DNA of 64,000 nucleotides from Streptomyces leeuwenhoekii (lineage in GTDB: Bacteria > Actinomycetota > Actinomycetes > Streptomycetales > Streptomycetaceae), in NCBI RefSeq assembly GCF_001013905.1, contig NZ_LN831790.1:1860001-1924000 (forward strand), written 5' to 3'. This document shows positions 24,181 to 33,170 of the stretch, piece after piece. The notes beneath the pieces are model-generated. The model worked only from the letters and a program-made list of their open reading frames with translations. It was not told where the DNA came from and did not search any database. Position numbers and translations under genes: made by a program. Position 1 is the stretch's first letter. Each line of letters opens with the position of its first letter.

Positions 24181-25923
24181 CTACGGGCGCGGGATGTTGC
24201 GCAGGTTGGAGCGGGCCATCTGGAGCATGCGGCCGACCCCGCCGTCCAGGACGATCTTCGAGGCGGACAGGGCGAAGCCGGTGACCATGTCGGCGCTGAT
24301 CTTCGGCGGGATGGACAGGGCGTTGGGGTCGGTGACGACGTGGACGAGGGCGGGGCCCTTGTGCCGGAAAGCGTCCTTGAGCGCACCGGCGAGCTGTTTG
24401 GGCTTCTCCACGCGCACACCGCGGGCACCGCACGCCTCGGCGACGGCTGCGAAGTCGGGGTTGGTGTTGGCGGTGCCGTACGAGGGGAGCCCCGCGACCA
24501 TCATCTCCAGCTCCACCATGCCGAGCGAGGAGTTGTCGAACAGCACCACCTTCACCGGGAGGTCGTACTGGACCAGGGTGAGGAAGTCGCCCATCAGCAT
24601 GGAGAAACCGCCGTCGCCGGACAGGGTGACGACCTGCCGCCGCCGGTCGGTGAGCTGGGCGCCGATCGCCATCGGCAGCGCGTTGGCCATCGAGCCGTGC
24701 GAGAAGGAGCCGATGATGCGGCGGCGCCCGTTGGGGGTGAGGTAGCGCGCCGCCCAGACGTTGCACATGCCGGTGTCGACGGTGAACACCGCGTCGTCGT
24801 CGGCCGTCTCGTCCAGGACCGCCGCCACGTACTCGGGGTGGAGGGGGACGTGCTTGTCGACCTTCTTCGTGTACGCCTTGACGACTCCCTCCAGCGCCTC
24901 CGCGTGCTTCTTCAGCATCTTGTCCAGGAAGCGCCGGCTCTTCTTGGTCTTCACCCGCGGGGTCAGGCAGCGCAGGGTCTCCTTCACGTCGCCCCACACC
25001 GCCAGGTCCAGCTTGGAGCGGCGGCCCAGGTGCTCGGGCCGGATGTCGACCTGCGCGATCTTCACGTCGTCGGGCAGGAAGGCGTTGTACGGGAAGTCGG
25101 TGCCGAGCAGGAGCAGCAGATCGCACTCGTGGGTGGCCTCGTAGGCGGCGCCGTAACCGAGCAGCCCGCTCATCCCGACGTCGAACGGGTTGTCGTACTG
25201 GATCCACTCCTTCCCGCGCAGCGCGTGCCCCACCGGCGCCTTGACCTTCTCGGCGAACTCCATGACCTCGGCGTGCGCGCCCGCCGTACCGCTGCCGCAG
25301 AACAGGGTGACCTTGTCGGCGTCGTCGATCAGCCGGACCAGCCGGTCCAGTTCGTCGTCGCCCGGGCGGACGGTGGGCCGCGTGGTCACCAGGGCGGTCC
25401 GGGCGGCCCGCTCGGGGGCGGGCTCCCCCGCGATGTCGCCGGGCAGGGCGACGACGCTCACGCCGCGCCGGCCGACGGCGTGCTGGATGGCGGTCTGGAG
25501 CACCCGCGGCATCTGTTGTGGGCTGGAGATGAGTTCGCAGTAGTGGCTGCACTCGGTGAACAGCCGGTCGGGGTGGGTCTCCTGGAAGTAGCCGAGGCCG
25601 ATCTCGCTGGAGGGGATGTGGGAGGCGAGGGCGAGGACGGGGGCCATGGAGCGGTGGGCGTCGTACAGGCCGTTGATGAGGTGCAGGTTGCCCGGCCCGC
25701 AGGAACCGGCGCACGCGGTCAGCTTGCCGGTGATCTGTGCCTCGGCACCGGCGGCGAAGGCGGCGCTCTCCTCGTGCCGCACATGCACCCAGTCGATGGC
25801 GGCGTTGCGGCGGACGGCGTCCACGACGGGGTTGAGGCTGTCTCCGACGACGCCGTACAGGCGCCGGACTCCGGCACGGGCGAGGATGTCGACGAACTGT
25901 TCCGCGACGTTCTGTCTGGCCAT
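24181..25923 (-). CDS. poxB: Thiamine-pyrophosphate enzyme, pyruvate oxidase/dehydrogenase (quinone) type
   Basis: A 580-residue ThDP/FAD enzyme that most likely decarboxylates pyruvate to acetate and CO2. The N-terminal PYR domain has the catalytic Glu in HVRHEESAAFAAGA. The central domain spans about 190-330. The C-terminal PP domain has the ThDP motif GDGGFSMLMGDFLTLVQYDLPVKVVLFDN. LYGVVGDSLNPVVDAV matches PoxB-type rather than acetolactate synthase sequences. ATG 25923 has GGAGGG about 13 nt upstream. It is probably a single-gene unit. Confidence 0.88.
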   Translation of the reverse strand: MARQNVAEQFVDILARAGVRRLYGVVGDSLNPVVDAVRRNAAIDWVHVRHEESAAFAAGAEAQITGKLTACAGSCGPGNLHLINGLYDAHRSMAPVLALASHIPSSEIGLGYFQETHPDRLFTECSHYCELISSPQQMPRVLQTAIQHAVGRRGVSVVALPGDIAGEPAPERAARTALVTTRPTVRPGDDELDRLVRLIDDADKVTLFCGSGTAGAHAEVMEFAEKVKAPVGHALRGKEWIQYDNPFDVGMSGLLGYGAAYEATHECDLLLLLGTDFPYNAFLPDDVKIAQVDIRPEHLGRRSKLDLAVWGDVKETLRCLTPRVKTKKSRRFLDKMLKKHAEALEGVVKAYTKKVDKHVPLHPEYVAAVLDETADDDAVFTVDTGMCNVWAARYLTPNGRRRIIGSFSHGSMANALPMAIGAQLTDRRRQVVTLSGDGGFSMLMGDFLTLVQYDLPVKVVLFDNSSLGMVELEMMVAGLPSYGTANTNPDFAAVAEACGARGVRVEKPKQLAGALKDAFRHKGPALVHVVTDPNALSIPPKISADMVTGFALSASKIVLDGGVGRMLQMARSNLRNIPRP

Positions 25924-26030
25924 GGCTGTGGTGTGCCCTCCGGTCCGCTGGGTCCTGCGGTCTGCCGGGATCCCGCGCCGTGCCTGGATCCCGTGCCCGC
26001 CTGGATCCCATGAATCCACACGGGGCGCCG

Positions 26031-28064
26031 TCACGCCTCCCACACGGCGGCGGCCGTACGGTCGTCGGCGTAGCCCTTCACCCTGACCCGGGCGTCGGCG
26101 AGGAAGGCGGCCAGGCCCGGCGGGGTGGCGCCGGACCAGCGCCGCGCCAGGTGTTCGCGCAGTGCCTCCTCGCCGCGCAGCGGCTCGGCGAGACCGGCGG
26201 TGCCGATCAGGAGCACATCACCCGGGCGGGCGACACAGGCGCGGAAGCGGAAGGGTTCCCGGGGTGGCGTTCCGGCCGGTTCGCCGTACGGAGCGGGCGG
26301 GGCGGCGGCGTCCGGGTCGGGGGTGAGCCGGTCGCCCTCGGGCGTCCGGTCCGGCTCGGGGCCGTGCCCGGCGGGGTCGCTGCCGGGGGCGTCGGCGGCC
26401 GGCTCCAGGTCCTGCCAGGTGCCCCCGCGCAGCCGGAACAGTCCGCCGGCGCCGACGCCGAAGAACACGCGCGTACGGCAGTCGGGGTCGCCCGGCAGCA
26501 GCAGACAGCGCAGGGCGGGCGCGTACGTGTCGGGGGCGAGGCCCTGTTCGCGGGCGTCGGCGCGGAGCTTGCCGAGGCTGCGGTCGGTGAGGCGGTGCAG
26601 CCCGGCCTTCAGGTCGCCGCGCCGCCCGGCCCGGACGTCCGCGAGCAACTGGAGGTGGCTGCGGCCGACGGCACGGCCGATCCAGCGGCACAGCTCGGCG
26701 GCGGCGCGGTGCGCCCCCGGAGCGGCGCGGGCCCCGGTGGCCATCGCCACCAGGACCAGGGTCTGGTCGCCCGTGCCGAAGCGGGCGGTGAGCAGCGCGT
26801 CGCGACGCCGCTCGCCGCGGAACCGGGCGGAGTCCCCGCGCAGGGAGACGGCCCGCAGGGTGGAGGTGCCGTAGCGGGCCCCGTCCAGCACGGTGTCCGG
26901 GATCAGGTCGTCGAGGTTGTCGGGGTCGGCGGCCGGCAGCGCGGTCGGTTCGGGGTCGTAGGTGGGCGGGCCGGAGCCCACGTAGTCGGGGGACGGGGGC
27001 GGCGGGACGGCCCCGGCGTCCTGGCCGTCCCCCGGGCCCGAGGAGGGCTCGTCCAGGCGGGTTCCGCCCGGGGCCTCGGGGATGTCCTGCTCCCTGGCGG
27101 CGGACGGGGAGCCGGTCGGGGCGGGCGTCCGGAGGGGGAACGAGGGCGGGGGTGGCGGCGGGGACGTTCGCGGGTCGGGGGGCGTCCGGGCGGCCGGGAC
27201 GTGCGCGGCGGGTGCCCCGGCGCGGGACGGTGCTCCCGGCGTGCTCCGGGGCCCGGCCTCCGCTCCGGGCGGGAAGGTGACGGGGCCCGCCGGTACGGCG
27301 GACGGCGGCTCCCAGGGGGCGCGCGGAGGAGCGGCCTCGCCTGCCGCCGGGACACCCGCCGGGTTCTCGCCCTGGGACGGGCCGCCCACCGGCTCCCCGG
27401 TGGCGGACCCGGCGTCCACCACGTCCCCGCCTCCGTCACCGGGCGCGGCGTCGTGTGCGGGCGGGAAGGTGACGGGGCCCGCCGGTACGGCGGACGGCGG
27501 CTCCCAGGGGGCGCGCGGAGGAGCGGCCGGGGCACCCGCCGATTCCCCCGCACCGGACGGACCACCCGTCGGTTTTCCGCCACCGGGCGGGAGGTCCGCC
27601 GCCTCTGCGCCACCGGACGTCACGTCCACCGCGTCCGCGCCGCCGGACGGACCGCCCACCGGCACCCCGGCAGCGGACCCGGCGTCCGCCGCGTCCCCGC
27701 CACGGGCAGCGGTGTCCGTCGCGTCCCCGGTCCGCCCTGGAGGGCTCTCCGCTTTCCCGGGGCCGGCCGCGGGGATGCGCGGGTCGCCCGTACGCGGTGC
27801 CGGGACGCCGTTCGCCGCGCGGGGCGGCCGGGCGGCGGCGGTGGCCGGGCGGGGCCGTTCACCGGGGCCGGGAGCGCCGGCCGTCCGGTCCGTGCCGTCC
27901 GCCGGTGCTCCGTCCGTCCCCTTCACCGCCCCGGCCGCCGAGGCGAACCGGTCGTCCAGGGAATCGGCCGCGGCCGTGGGGCCCGTGTCGCCGGTGGTGT
28001 CGTCGTACAACTGCCCCCACCAGTCGTCCTCGTGACCGGTGGGACTTGCCCCCTGCTGGCTCAT
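26031..28064 (-). CDS. Large protein with C-terminal PP2C-like phosphatase domain
   Basis: A 677-residue protein. A conserved N-terminal tag (MSQQGASPTGHEDDWWGQLYDD) is followed by about 330 residues of Pro/Gly/Ala-rich disordered sequence, including a duplicated block APPRAPWEPPSAVPAGPVTF. The C-terminal 300 residues resemble a PP2C domain (RYGTSTLRAVSLRGDSARFRGERRRDALLTARFGTG...VGAGGLFRLRGG...DVLLIGTAGL). Several classic PP2C metal Asp motifs are hard to find, so catalytic activity is uncertain. ATG 28064 fits, with a weak ribosome site. Role possibly in Ser/Thr signalling. Confidence 0.7.
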   Translation of the reverse strand: MSQQGASPTGHEDDWWGQLYDDTTGDTGPTAAADSLDDRFASAAGAVKGTDGAPADGTDRTAGAPGPGERPRPATAAARPPRAANGVPAPRTGDPRIPAAGPGKAESPPGRTGDATDTAARGGDAADAGSAAGVPVGGPSGGADAVDVTSGGAEAADLPPGGGKPTGGPSGAGESAGAPAAPPRAPWEPPSAVPAGPVTFPPAHDAAPGDGGGDVVDAGSATGEPVGGPSQGENPAGVPAAGEAAPPRAPWEPPSAVPAGPVTFPPGAEAGPRSTPGAPSRAGAPAAHVPAARTPPDPRTSPPPPPPSFPLRTPAPTGSPSAAREQDIPEAPGGTRLDEPSSGPGDGQDAGAVPPPPSPDYVGSGPPTYDPEPTALPAADPDNLDDLIPDTVLDGARYGTSTLRAVSLRGDSARFRGERRRDALLTARFGTGDQTLVLVAMATGARAAPGAHRAAAELCRWIGRAVGRSHLQLLADVRAGRRGDLKAGLHRLTDRSLGKLRADAREQGLAPDTYAPALRCLLLPGDPDCRTRVFFGVGAGGLFRLRGGTWQDLEPAADAPGSDPAGHGPEPDRTPEGDRLTPDPDAAAPPAPYGEPAGTPPREPFRFRACVARPGDVLLIGTAGLAEPLRGEEALREHLARRWSGATPPGLAAFLADARVRVKGYADDRTAAAVWEA
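27269..27336. repeat. 68-bp intragenic direct repeat, copy A
   Basis: Identical to 27461-27528 (offset 192 bp, i.e. 64 codons, so the frame is kept). It encodes the APPRAPWEPPSAVPAGPVTFPP block of the PP2C-like protein. Confidence 0.9.
27461..27528. repeat. 68-bp intragenic direct repeat, copy B
   Basis: Second identical copy of the 27269-27336 sequence, within the disordered linker of the PP2C-like protein gene. Confidence 0.9.
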
Positions 28065-28350
28065 GGCCCCGATTGTCCACCGCACGGGCGGTGGGAAAGC
28101 GGGTCATCCGGAAATTGCGCCGGGCGGTGACCGGCGGGAACACCGCGTCGAGTGAGGCGCCGAACAATCATGCGGTGGAGTCGCCGGGCGGCCCCACCCC
28201 CCACGGAAGGACCGCCCGGCGAGCCAGGTGACCCGGGCCCGGCCCCGTGGGCGCGTGGTCGGCTCGGGCCACGGGGATCCGCGGCGCGCTCGGCGGGCGG
28301 TTGCCGACGCCGCGGGCCCCCACCTTGGCAGAGGGACGGACGGTACGGCG

Positions 28351-28437
28351 ATGATGTCCGCAGGCGGGTTTGCGCCGTGGCCGTTTTCCGCCATGGACGA
28401 GAGCGCGGGCCGGGTTCTGGGGAGGGGCGACGCTTGA
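28351..28437 (+). CDS. Possible 28-residue micro-ORF overlapping the next gene
   Basis: ATG ATG at 28351, with GAGGGACGG upstream, opens a 28-codon frame (begins MMSAGGFAPWPFSAMDE). Its TGA overlaps the ATG of the regulator gene (TGATG at 28435-28439). Codon third positions are less GC-rich than in neighbours. This could be a translated leader coupled to the regulator, or a signalling peptide, or chance. No family is recognised. Confidence 0.35.
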   Translation: MMSAGGFAPWPFSAMDESAGRVLGRGDA

Positions 28438-29420
28438 TGCTGGGAGTGCTGGGGCTGGACGAGACGCATGAGGCGGCGTACCGGGCGCTGGTCTCCGTGG
28501 GCGCCGCCGATGTGCCCGATCTCGCGCGGCGGCTGGCGCTCGGCGAGCAGGCCACCGAGCGCGCGCTGCGCCGGCTGGAACGGCAGGGGCTCGCGGCGCA
28601 GTCCTCGGCGCGGCCCGGCCGCTGGGTCGCCGCGCCGCCGGGCGTGGCGCTGGGCGCGCTGCTCACCCAGCAGCGGCACGAGCTGGAGAAGGCGGAGCTG
28701 GCGGCGGCCCTGCTGGCGGAGGAGTACCGGGCGGCGGCGGCCGAGCCCGCGGTGCACGATCTGGTCGAGGTGGTGATCGGCGCGGCGGCGGTCACCCAGC
28801 GTTTCCTCCAGCTCCAGCTCGGGGCGAGCGAGGAGGTCTGCGCGCTGGTGACCGGCAATCCGATCGCCGTCAGCGGCATGGAGAACGACGCCGAGGAGCA
28901 GGCGGCGGGGCGGGGCGTGCGCTACCGGGTGGTGGTCGAGCGCGCGGTGCTGGACCTGCCGGAGGGCCTCACCGAGCTGACGGCCGCGCTCGGCCGCGAG
29001 GAGCAGGTGCGGGTGGTGGACCGGGTGCCGACCAAGCTGGTGATCGCCGACCGGGCGCTGGCCCTGGTGCCGCTCACCGCGCGCAGCGCGGAGCCCGCCG
29101 CGCTGGTCGTCCACGCCAGTGGGCTGCTGGAGCTGCTGGCCGGGCTGTTCGAGTCGGTGTGGCGGGGCGCGCTGCCGTTGCGGCTCGGCGCGTCCGGGGT
29201 GACGGAGCAGGAGCCGGACGGTCCCGACCCCACGGACCTGGAGATCCTCTCCCTTCTCCTGGCGGGCCTGACCGACGCGAGCGTCGCCAAGCAGCTCGAT
29301 CTGGGGCTGCGCACCGTGCAGCGCCGGGTGAAGCGGCTGATGGAGCTGACCGGGGTGACGACCCGGTTGCAGCTGGGCTGGCACGCCTACGAGCGGGGCT
29401 GGGTGGCGCGGGAGCGCTGA
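28437..29420 (+). CDS. TrmB/LuxR-like two-HTH transcriptional regulator
   Basis: A 327-residue regulator. An N-terminal TrmB/winged HTH (about 1-60; HEAAYRALVSVGAADVPDLARRLALGEQATERALRRLERQGL) is followed by a central alpha/beta domain (about 95-255). The C-terminal LuxR-type HTH is PTDLEILSLLLAGLTDASVAKQLDLGLRTVQRRVKRL. ATG 28437 has GGAGGGG 9 nt upstream. This architecture is frequent in Streptomyces, often beside secondary-metabolite or peptide genes. Ligand and targets are unknown; the overlapping micro-ORF is the only suggestive partner. Confidence 0.85.
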   Translation: MLGVLGLDETHEAAYRALVSVGAADVPDLARRLALGEQATERALRRLERQGLAAQSSARPGRWVAAPPGVALGALLTQQRHELEKAELAAALLAEEYRAAAAEPAVHDLVEVVIGAAAVTQRFLQLQLGASEEVCALVTGNPIAVSGMENDAEEQAAGRGVRYRVVVERAVLDLPEGLTELTAALGREEQVRVVDRVPTKLVIADRALALVPLTARSAEPAALVVHASGLLELLAGLFESVWRGALPLRLGASGVTEQEPDGPDPTDLEILSLLLAGLTDASVAKQLDLGLRTVQRRVKRLMELTGVTTRLQLGWHAYERGWVARER

Positions 29421-29514
29421 CGCCATTCCGCCCGCGCGGGGGCCGTCGTCCGGCTCGCGGGCGGCGCCGTCCGGAGGTTTCGCGGACCCGCCGGGCGTCC
29501 GGCACGCTGGTCGG

Positions 29515-29997
29515 ATGGGAGTGGTGGAACTCCTGCTGGCCGGCCTGGTCATCCTGCTCGGGCTGTGCGGAGTGCTGCTGCCCGGGGTGCCCGGCTCGTG
29601 GCTGGTGTGGGCCGGCGTCCTGTGGTGGGCGCTGCGGGACCCCCGCCCGGTGGCGTGGAGCGTGCTGGTGGGGGCCACGGTCGTGCTGCTGCTGTCCCAG
29701 GCGGTGCGCTGGGCGCTGCCGTCCCGGCGGCTGCGGGCGGGCGGCGCGGGCCCGCGGCTGACTGCGTTCGCGGGGGCGGGGGCGTTCCTCGGGTTCCTGC
29801 TGATCCCGGTGGTGGGGGCGATCCCCGGCTTCCTGGGCGGCATCTACCTCGCCGAGCGGCTGCGGCTGGGCCGGCACGGCGAGGCGGTGGCGGCACTGCG
29901 CACGGCGATGCGCTCGGGCGGCTCCAGTGTGCTGGCGGAGCTGTTCGCCTGTCTGGTGGTCGCGGCGGGGTGGCTGGGTGCGGTCGTCACGGGCTGA
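29515..29997 (+). CDS. DUF456 small membrane protein
   Basis: A 160-residue protein with four or more hydrophobic helices and the glycine-rich motif GAFLGFLLIPVVGAIPGFLGGIYLAERLR that defines DUF456. Function unknown; probably an inner-membrane protein. ATG 29515 lacks a strong ribosome site. Its 3' end overlaps the convergent ogt gene by 11 bp (29987-29997). Confidence 0.8.
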   Translation: MGVVELLLAGLVILLGLCGVLLPGVPGSWLVWAGVLWWALRDPRPVAWSVLVGATVVLLLSQAVRWALPSRRLRAGGAGPRLTAFAGAGAFLGFLLIPVVGAIPGFLGGIYLAERLRLGRHGEAVAALRTAMRSGGSSVLAELFACLVVAAGWLGAVVTG

Positions 29998-30553
29998 GGC
30001 GCTCGGGGGCGTCCGCCCGGCCGAGGACGCCCTCCAGCGCGAGGAGCCATGTCTTGCGGGGGAGCCCGCCCGCGTACCCGGTCAGGGTCCCGTCCGCGCC
30101 GATCACACGGTGGCAGGGCCGCAGGACGAGCAGCGGGTTGGCGCCGATCGCGCCGCCGACGGCGCGCACCGCGGCCCGGGGCGCGCCGATCCGCGCGGCG
30201 ATCTCGCCGTAGGTGGTGGTCCGGCCGTACGGCACGGCGTCCAGGGCGTCCCAGACGCGGGTGCGGAAGGCGGTACCCGCGGCGCGCAGCGGCAGCCGGA
30301 AGCGCGTGAGCTCCCCGGCGAAGTAGGCGGCGAGCTGGTCGGCGGCCTCGCGGAAGGGGCCGGGGTCGCGCAGCCATCCGTCCTGGACGGCGCGTCCGCC
30401 CTTCTGGCCGGGGACCGACAGGGAGGTGAGCGCGCCGTCCGGTGCGGCGGTGAGGAGGAGGCGTCCGACGGGGCTGTTGAGCGCGGTCCAGTACGTGGGG
30501 GTGTCCGCGGTGCCGGGGGCCGCCGCGTCGGTGAGGGTGCCGTGGGTCGTCAC
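29987..30553 (-). CDS. ogt: Methylated-DNA--protein-cysteine methyltransferase
   Basis: A 188-residue repair protein that removes methyl groups from O6-methylguanine onto its own active-site cysteine (Cys147 in RPCHRVIG). The Ogt/Ada C-terminal domain includes the DNA-recognition helix (YGEIAARIGAPRAAVRAVGGAIGANP). GTG 30553 overlaps the stop of the upstream ada-alkA gene by 4 nt, so the two alkylation-repair genes are translated together. Confidence 0.93.
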   Translation of the reverse strand: MTTHGTLTDAAAPGTADTPTYWTALNSPVGRLLLTAAPDGALTSLSVPGQKGGRAVQDGWLRDPGPFREAADQLAAYFAGELTRFRLPLRAAGTAFRTRVWDALDAVPYGRTTTYGEIAARIGAPRAAVRAVGGAIGANPLLVLRPCHRVIGADGTLTGYAGGLPRKTWLLALEGVLGRADAPERLSP

Positions 30554-31953
30554 GAGAACTCCAGCTCTCCGGCTGCACGCAGGTGGTGCAGGGCGTACGA
30601 GCGCCAGGGGCGCCAGGTGTCGGGCAGGTCCGCGCCGGGCGGGGCCACGTCCGGGTCGCCGAGGGCGCGGGTGCGGATGAGGGCGGCCGTGGGGGCGTCC
30701 AGGCCGGGCAGGGCGAGCAGGGCCCGCTGGGCCTCGTCCCGGTCGGCGCCGGGGTCCAGGCGTACGTCGCCGTCGGCGAGGGCGGCGGCGAGGGCGCCCA
30801 GGGGACCGGGCTCGCCGTCGGCGAGAGCGGCCGGCTCGGGGAAGACGTGGGTCAGGCCGTCGCACGGGGCGTCCAGGCGTTTGCCGTACCGCTGGACCAG
30901 CCGCGCGGCCCGCGCGCTCCCCGTCAGCGCCCGCACCGCGAGTTCCTCGGGGTCGGCGGCGCCGGGTGAGCGCAGCCCGGGGCGGGCGGCGACCAGCGGG
31001 GCGAGCCGGGGGTCCGCGCCGAGCCGCTCGTCGACGGCGTACGGGTCGGCGTCGAGGTCGAACAGGCGCCGCAGCCGCTGGACGGCGGTGGTCAGGTCGC
31101 GGTGGTCGGTGAGGTGCAGCCGGGCGTCCAGCCAGCCGCCGGGGTGGGCGCCGCGCGCGGCCGGCCGCCCGCCGCCCGGGCGTTCGTGGACGGCGGCGAT
31201 GGCGGTGCCGTGCGGGAGGCGGAGGGTGCGCCGGTAGACGCGGCGCCCGGGGGTCCCGGTCATCTCCTCGATGCCGGGGACGGCCTCGCGCTGGAGCAGG
31301 TCGAAGACGGGCCGGGCCTGGTAGGGGCCGCGGTGGGCGAGCCGCAGCGGGATCCCGGCGTCCGGGGTCGCCCGGCGGCGGGCCGCCCGCCCGCCGCCGG
31401 GCGCGGCGGCGCGCAGTTCGCTCGGGGTGGCCGCGTACACGGCGCGGATGGTGTCGTTGAACTGCCGCACGCTGGCGAAGCCCGACGCGAAGGCGATCTC
31501 GGTGATGGGCAGGCCGGTGGTCTGGAGCAGGACCCGCGCGGTGTGCGCCCGCTGGGCGCGGGCCAGGGCGACCGGCCCGGCGCCCAGCTCGGCCGTGAGC
31601 TGCCGCTGCACCTGCCGGGCGCTGTAGCCGAGGCGGGCGGCGAGCCCCGCGACGCCCTCCCGGTCGACGACGCCGTCGCCGATCAGCCGCATGGCGCGGC
31701 CGACGACGTCGGCGCGCACGTTCCACTCCGCCGAGCCGGGCGCGGCGTCCGGACGGCACCGCCGGCAGGCCCGGAATCCGGAGCCCTGCGCGGCGGCGGC
31801 CGTCGGGAAGAACCGCACGTTGTGCCGTTTCGGCGTGACCGCCGGACAACTGGGCCGGCAGTAGATGCCGGTCGTCTCGACGGCGAAGAAGAACGCGCCG
31901 TCGAACCGGGCGTCCCGGCTGCGCACGGCCTCGTATCTGGTGTCCTCGTCCAT
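30550..31953 (-). CDS. Ada-AlkA fusion: methylation-response regulator and DNA glycosylase
   Basis: A 467-residue protein combining three parts. The first is an Ada metal-binding domain (Cys32, Cys36, Cys63, Cys66; GIYCRPSCP is the methyl-phosphotriester acceptor). The second is an AraC helix-turn-helix (about 75-180). The third is an AlkA-type 3-methyladenine glycosylase (about 200-460) with the HhH segment LPGLDAPTAALIRTRALGDPDVAP. It likely senses methylated DNA, activates transcription and excises alkylated bases. ATG 31953 is preferred (MDEDTRYEAV); an upstream in-frame ATG at 32007 would add 18 residues. Confidence 0.92.
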   Translation of the reverse strand: MDEDTRYEAVRSRDARFDGAFFFAVETTGIYCRPSCPAVTPKRHNVRFFPTAAAAQGSGFRACRRCRPDAAPGSAEWNVRADVVGRAMRLIGDGVVDREGVAGLAARLGYSARQVQRQLTAELGAGPVALARAQRAHTARVLLQTTGLPITEIAFASGFASVRQFNDTIRAVYAATPSELRAAAPGGGRAARRRATPDAGIPLRLAHRGPYQARPVFDLLQREAVPGIEEMTGTPGRRVYRRTLRLPHGTAIAAVHERPGGGRPAARGAHPGGWLDARLHLTDHRDLTTAVQRLRRLFDLDADPYAVDERLGADPRLAPLVAARPGLRSPGAADPEELAVRALTGSARAARLVQRYGKRLDAPCDGLTHVFPEPAALADGEPGPLGALAAALADGDVRLDPGADRDEAQRALLALPGLDAPTAALIRTRALGDPDVAPPGADLPDTWRPWRSYALHHLRAAGELEFS

Positions 31954-32042
31954 CACGCTGTCCAGTCTCCGCCAGGCCGGGCGCCTGGGCTGGCGGAAAT
32001 CGGACATGGCATCGGCGGGTGCGGACGCTCCTCAGGCAGGTC

Positions 32043-33170
32043 CTAGCGCAGGCCGCTCCGCTTGGCCTCCATCGCCGCCCTGCCCTGGGCGCCCCGGCGC
32101 TTCCATTCCTTGCGGATCTCGGCGCGCAGCCGGGCGTCGGTCTTGGCGACGATGCGCTGGTTCTCCCGCAGCAGCTTGCGGTAGCTCTCCAGCCGCCGCT
32201 CGGGCAGTTCCCCGGCGTCGAGGGCGGCGCGGACCGCGCAGCCGGGCTCGGTTTCGTGCGCGCAGTCGTGGAAGCGGCACTCGGCGGCCAGTTCCTCGAT
32301 CTCCGCGAAAACCTGGCCGACGCCGCCGCCGGCGTCCCACAGTCCGACGCCGCGCAGTCCCGGGGTGTCGATCAGCGCGCCCCCGCCGGGCAGGAGCAGC
32401 AGGTTGCGGGTGGTCGTGGTGTGGCGTCCCTTGCCGTCCACGTCGCGGGTGGCCTGCACCCCCATGGCGTCCTCGCCGAGCAGGGCGTTGGCGAGGGTGG
32501 ACTTGCCCGCTCCGGACTGCCCGAGCAGGACTGCCGTACCGCCGCCGACGACGGCGGCCAGGACGTCGAGCCCGTCGCCGTGCAGGGAGCTGACGGGCAG
32601 CACCGGCACGCCGGGGGCGGCGCTCTCGACGTCCTGCACGAGGTGGGAGACGGTCACCGGGTCCGCCACGAGGTCGGCCTTGGTGAGCACGATCACGGGC
32701 TGCGCCCCGGACTCCCAGGCGAGGGCGAGGAACCGCTCCACCCGGGCGAGGTCGAGCTCGACGGCCGCCGACACGACGACGATCGCGTGGTCGACGTTGG
32801 CGGCGAGGATCTGCCCCTCGGACCGCTTGGAGGAGGTGGAGCGCACGAAGGCGGTACGGCGCGGCAGGTACGTCCGTACGTAGCGGGGGCTGCCGTCCGG
32901 GTCGACGGCGGCCCAGTCGCCGGTGCACACGACCCGCAGGGGGTCGTGCGGGGTGACGAACGCGGTGTCGGCGCGTACCACGCCCTCGGCGGTGACGATG
33001 TCGCACTGCCCGCGGTCGACCCGCACGACCCGGCCGGGCACGAGGCCCTGCGCGGTGTACGGCGCGAACTCGGCCTCCCAGTCCGCGTCCCAGCCGTACG
33101 GGGTGAGCGGGTGCGAGGAGGAACCGAGGAGAGAGGAAGAGGAAGACGAGAGAGAAGACGAGGAGGACAA
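32043..33170 (-). CDS. rsgA: Ribosome small-subunit-dependent GTPase A
   Basis: A 375-residue circularly permuted GTPase that helps mature the 30S subunit. It has an OB fold (about 40-110), the permuted G motifs TKAD (G4), GQSGAGKST (P-loop) and DTPG (G3), and a C-terminal zinc knuckle with Cys and His (CRFHDCAHETEPGC). The start appears to be TTG 33170 with GAAGGG 7 nt upstream. The first 20 residues are mostly serine, encoded by a polypurine/polypyrimidine tract. Streptomyces often has another rsgA elsewhere, so this may be an accessory copy. Confidence 0.88.
   Translation of the reverse strand: MSSSSSLSSSSSSLLGSSSHPLTPYGWDADWEAEFAPYTAQGLVPGRVVRVDRGQCDIVTAEGVVRADTAFVTPHDPLRVVCTGDWAAVDPDGSPRYVRTYLPRRTAFVRSTSSKRSEGQILAANVDHAIVVVSAAVELDLARVERFLALAWESGAQPVIVLTKADLVADPVTVSHLVQDVESAAPGVPVLPVSSLHGDGLDVLAAVVGGGTAVLLGQSGAGKSTLANALLGEDAMGVQATRDVDGKGRHTTTTRNLLLLPGGGALIDTPGLRGVGLWDAGGGVGQVFAEIEELAAECRFHDCAHETEPGCAVRAALDAGELPERRLESYRKLLRENQRIVAKTDARLRAEIRKEWKRRGAQGRAAMEAKRSGLR

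Noticed and set aside
23543..26011. 822-codon frame antisense-like to poxB reading into the ATP-binding protein
   Set aside because: Only the last 159 codons form a recognisable HATPase; the rest is a shifted-frame shadow of poxB.
28152..28436. 95-codon N-terminal extension of the TrmB/LuxR-like regulator
   Set aside because: The extension has no domain and poor codon pattern, while ATG 28437 has a strong ribosome site and starts the conserved HTH.
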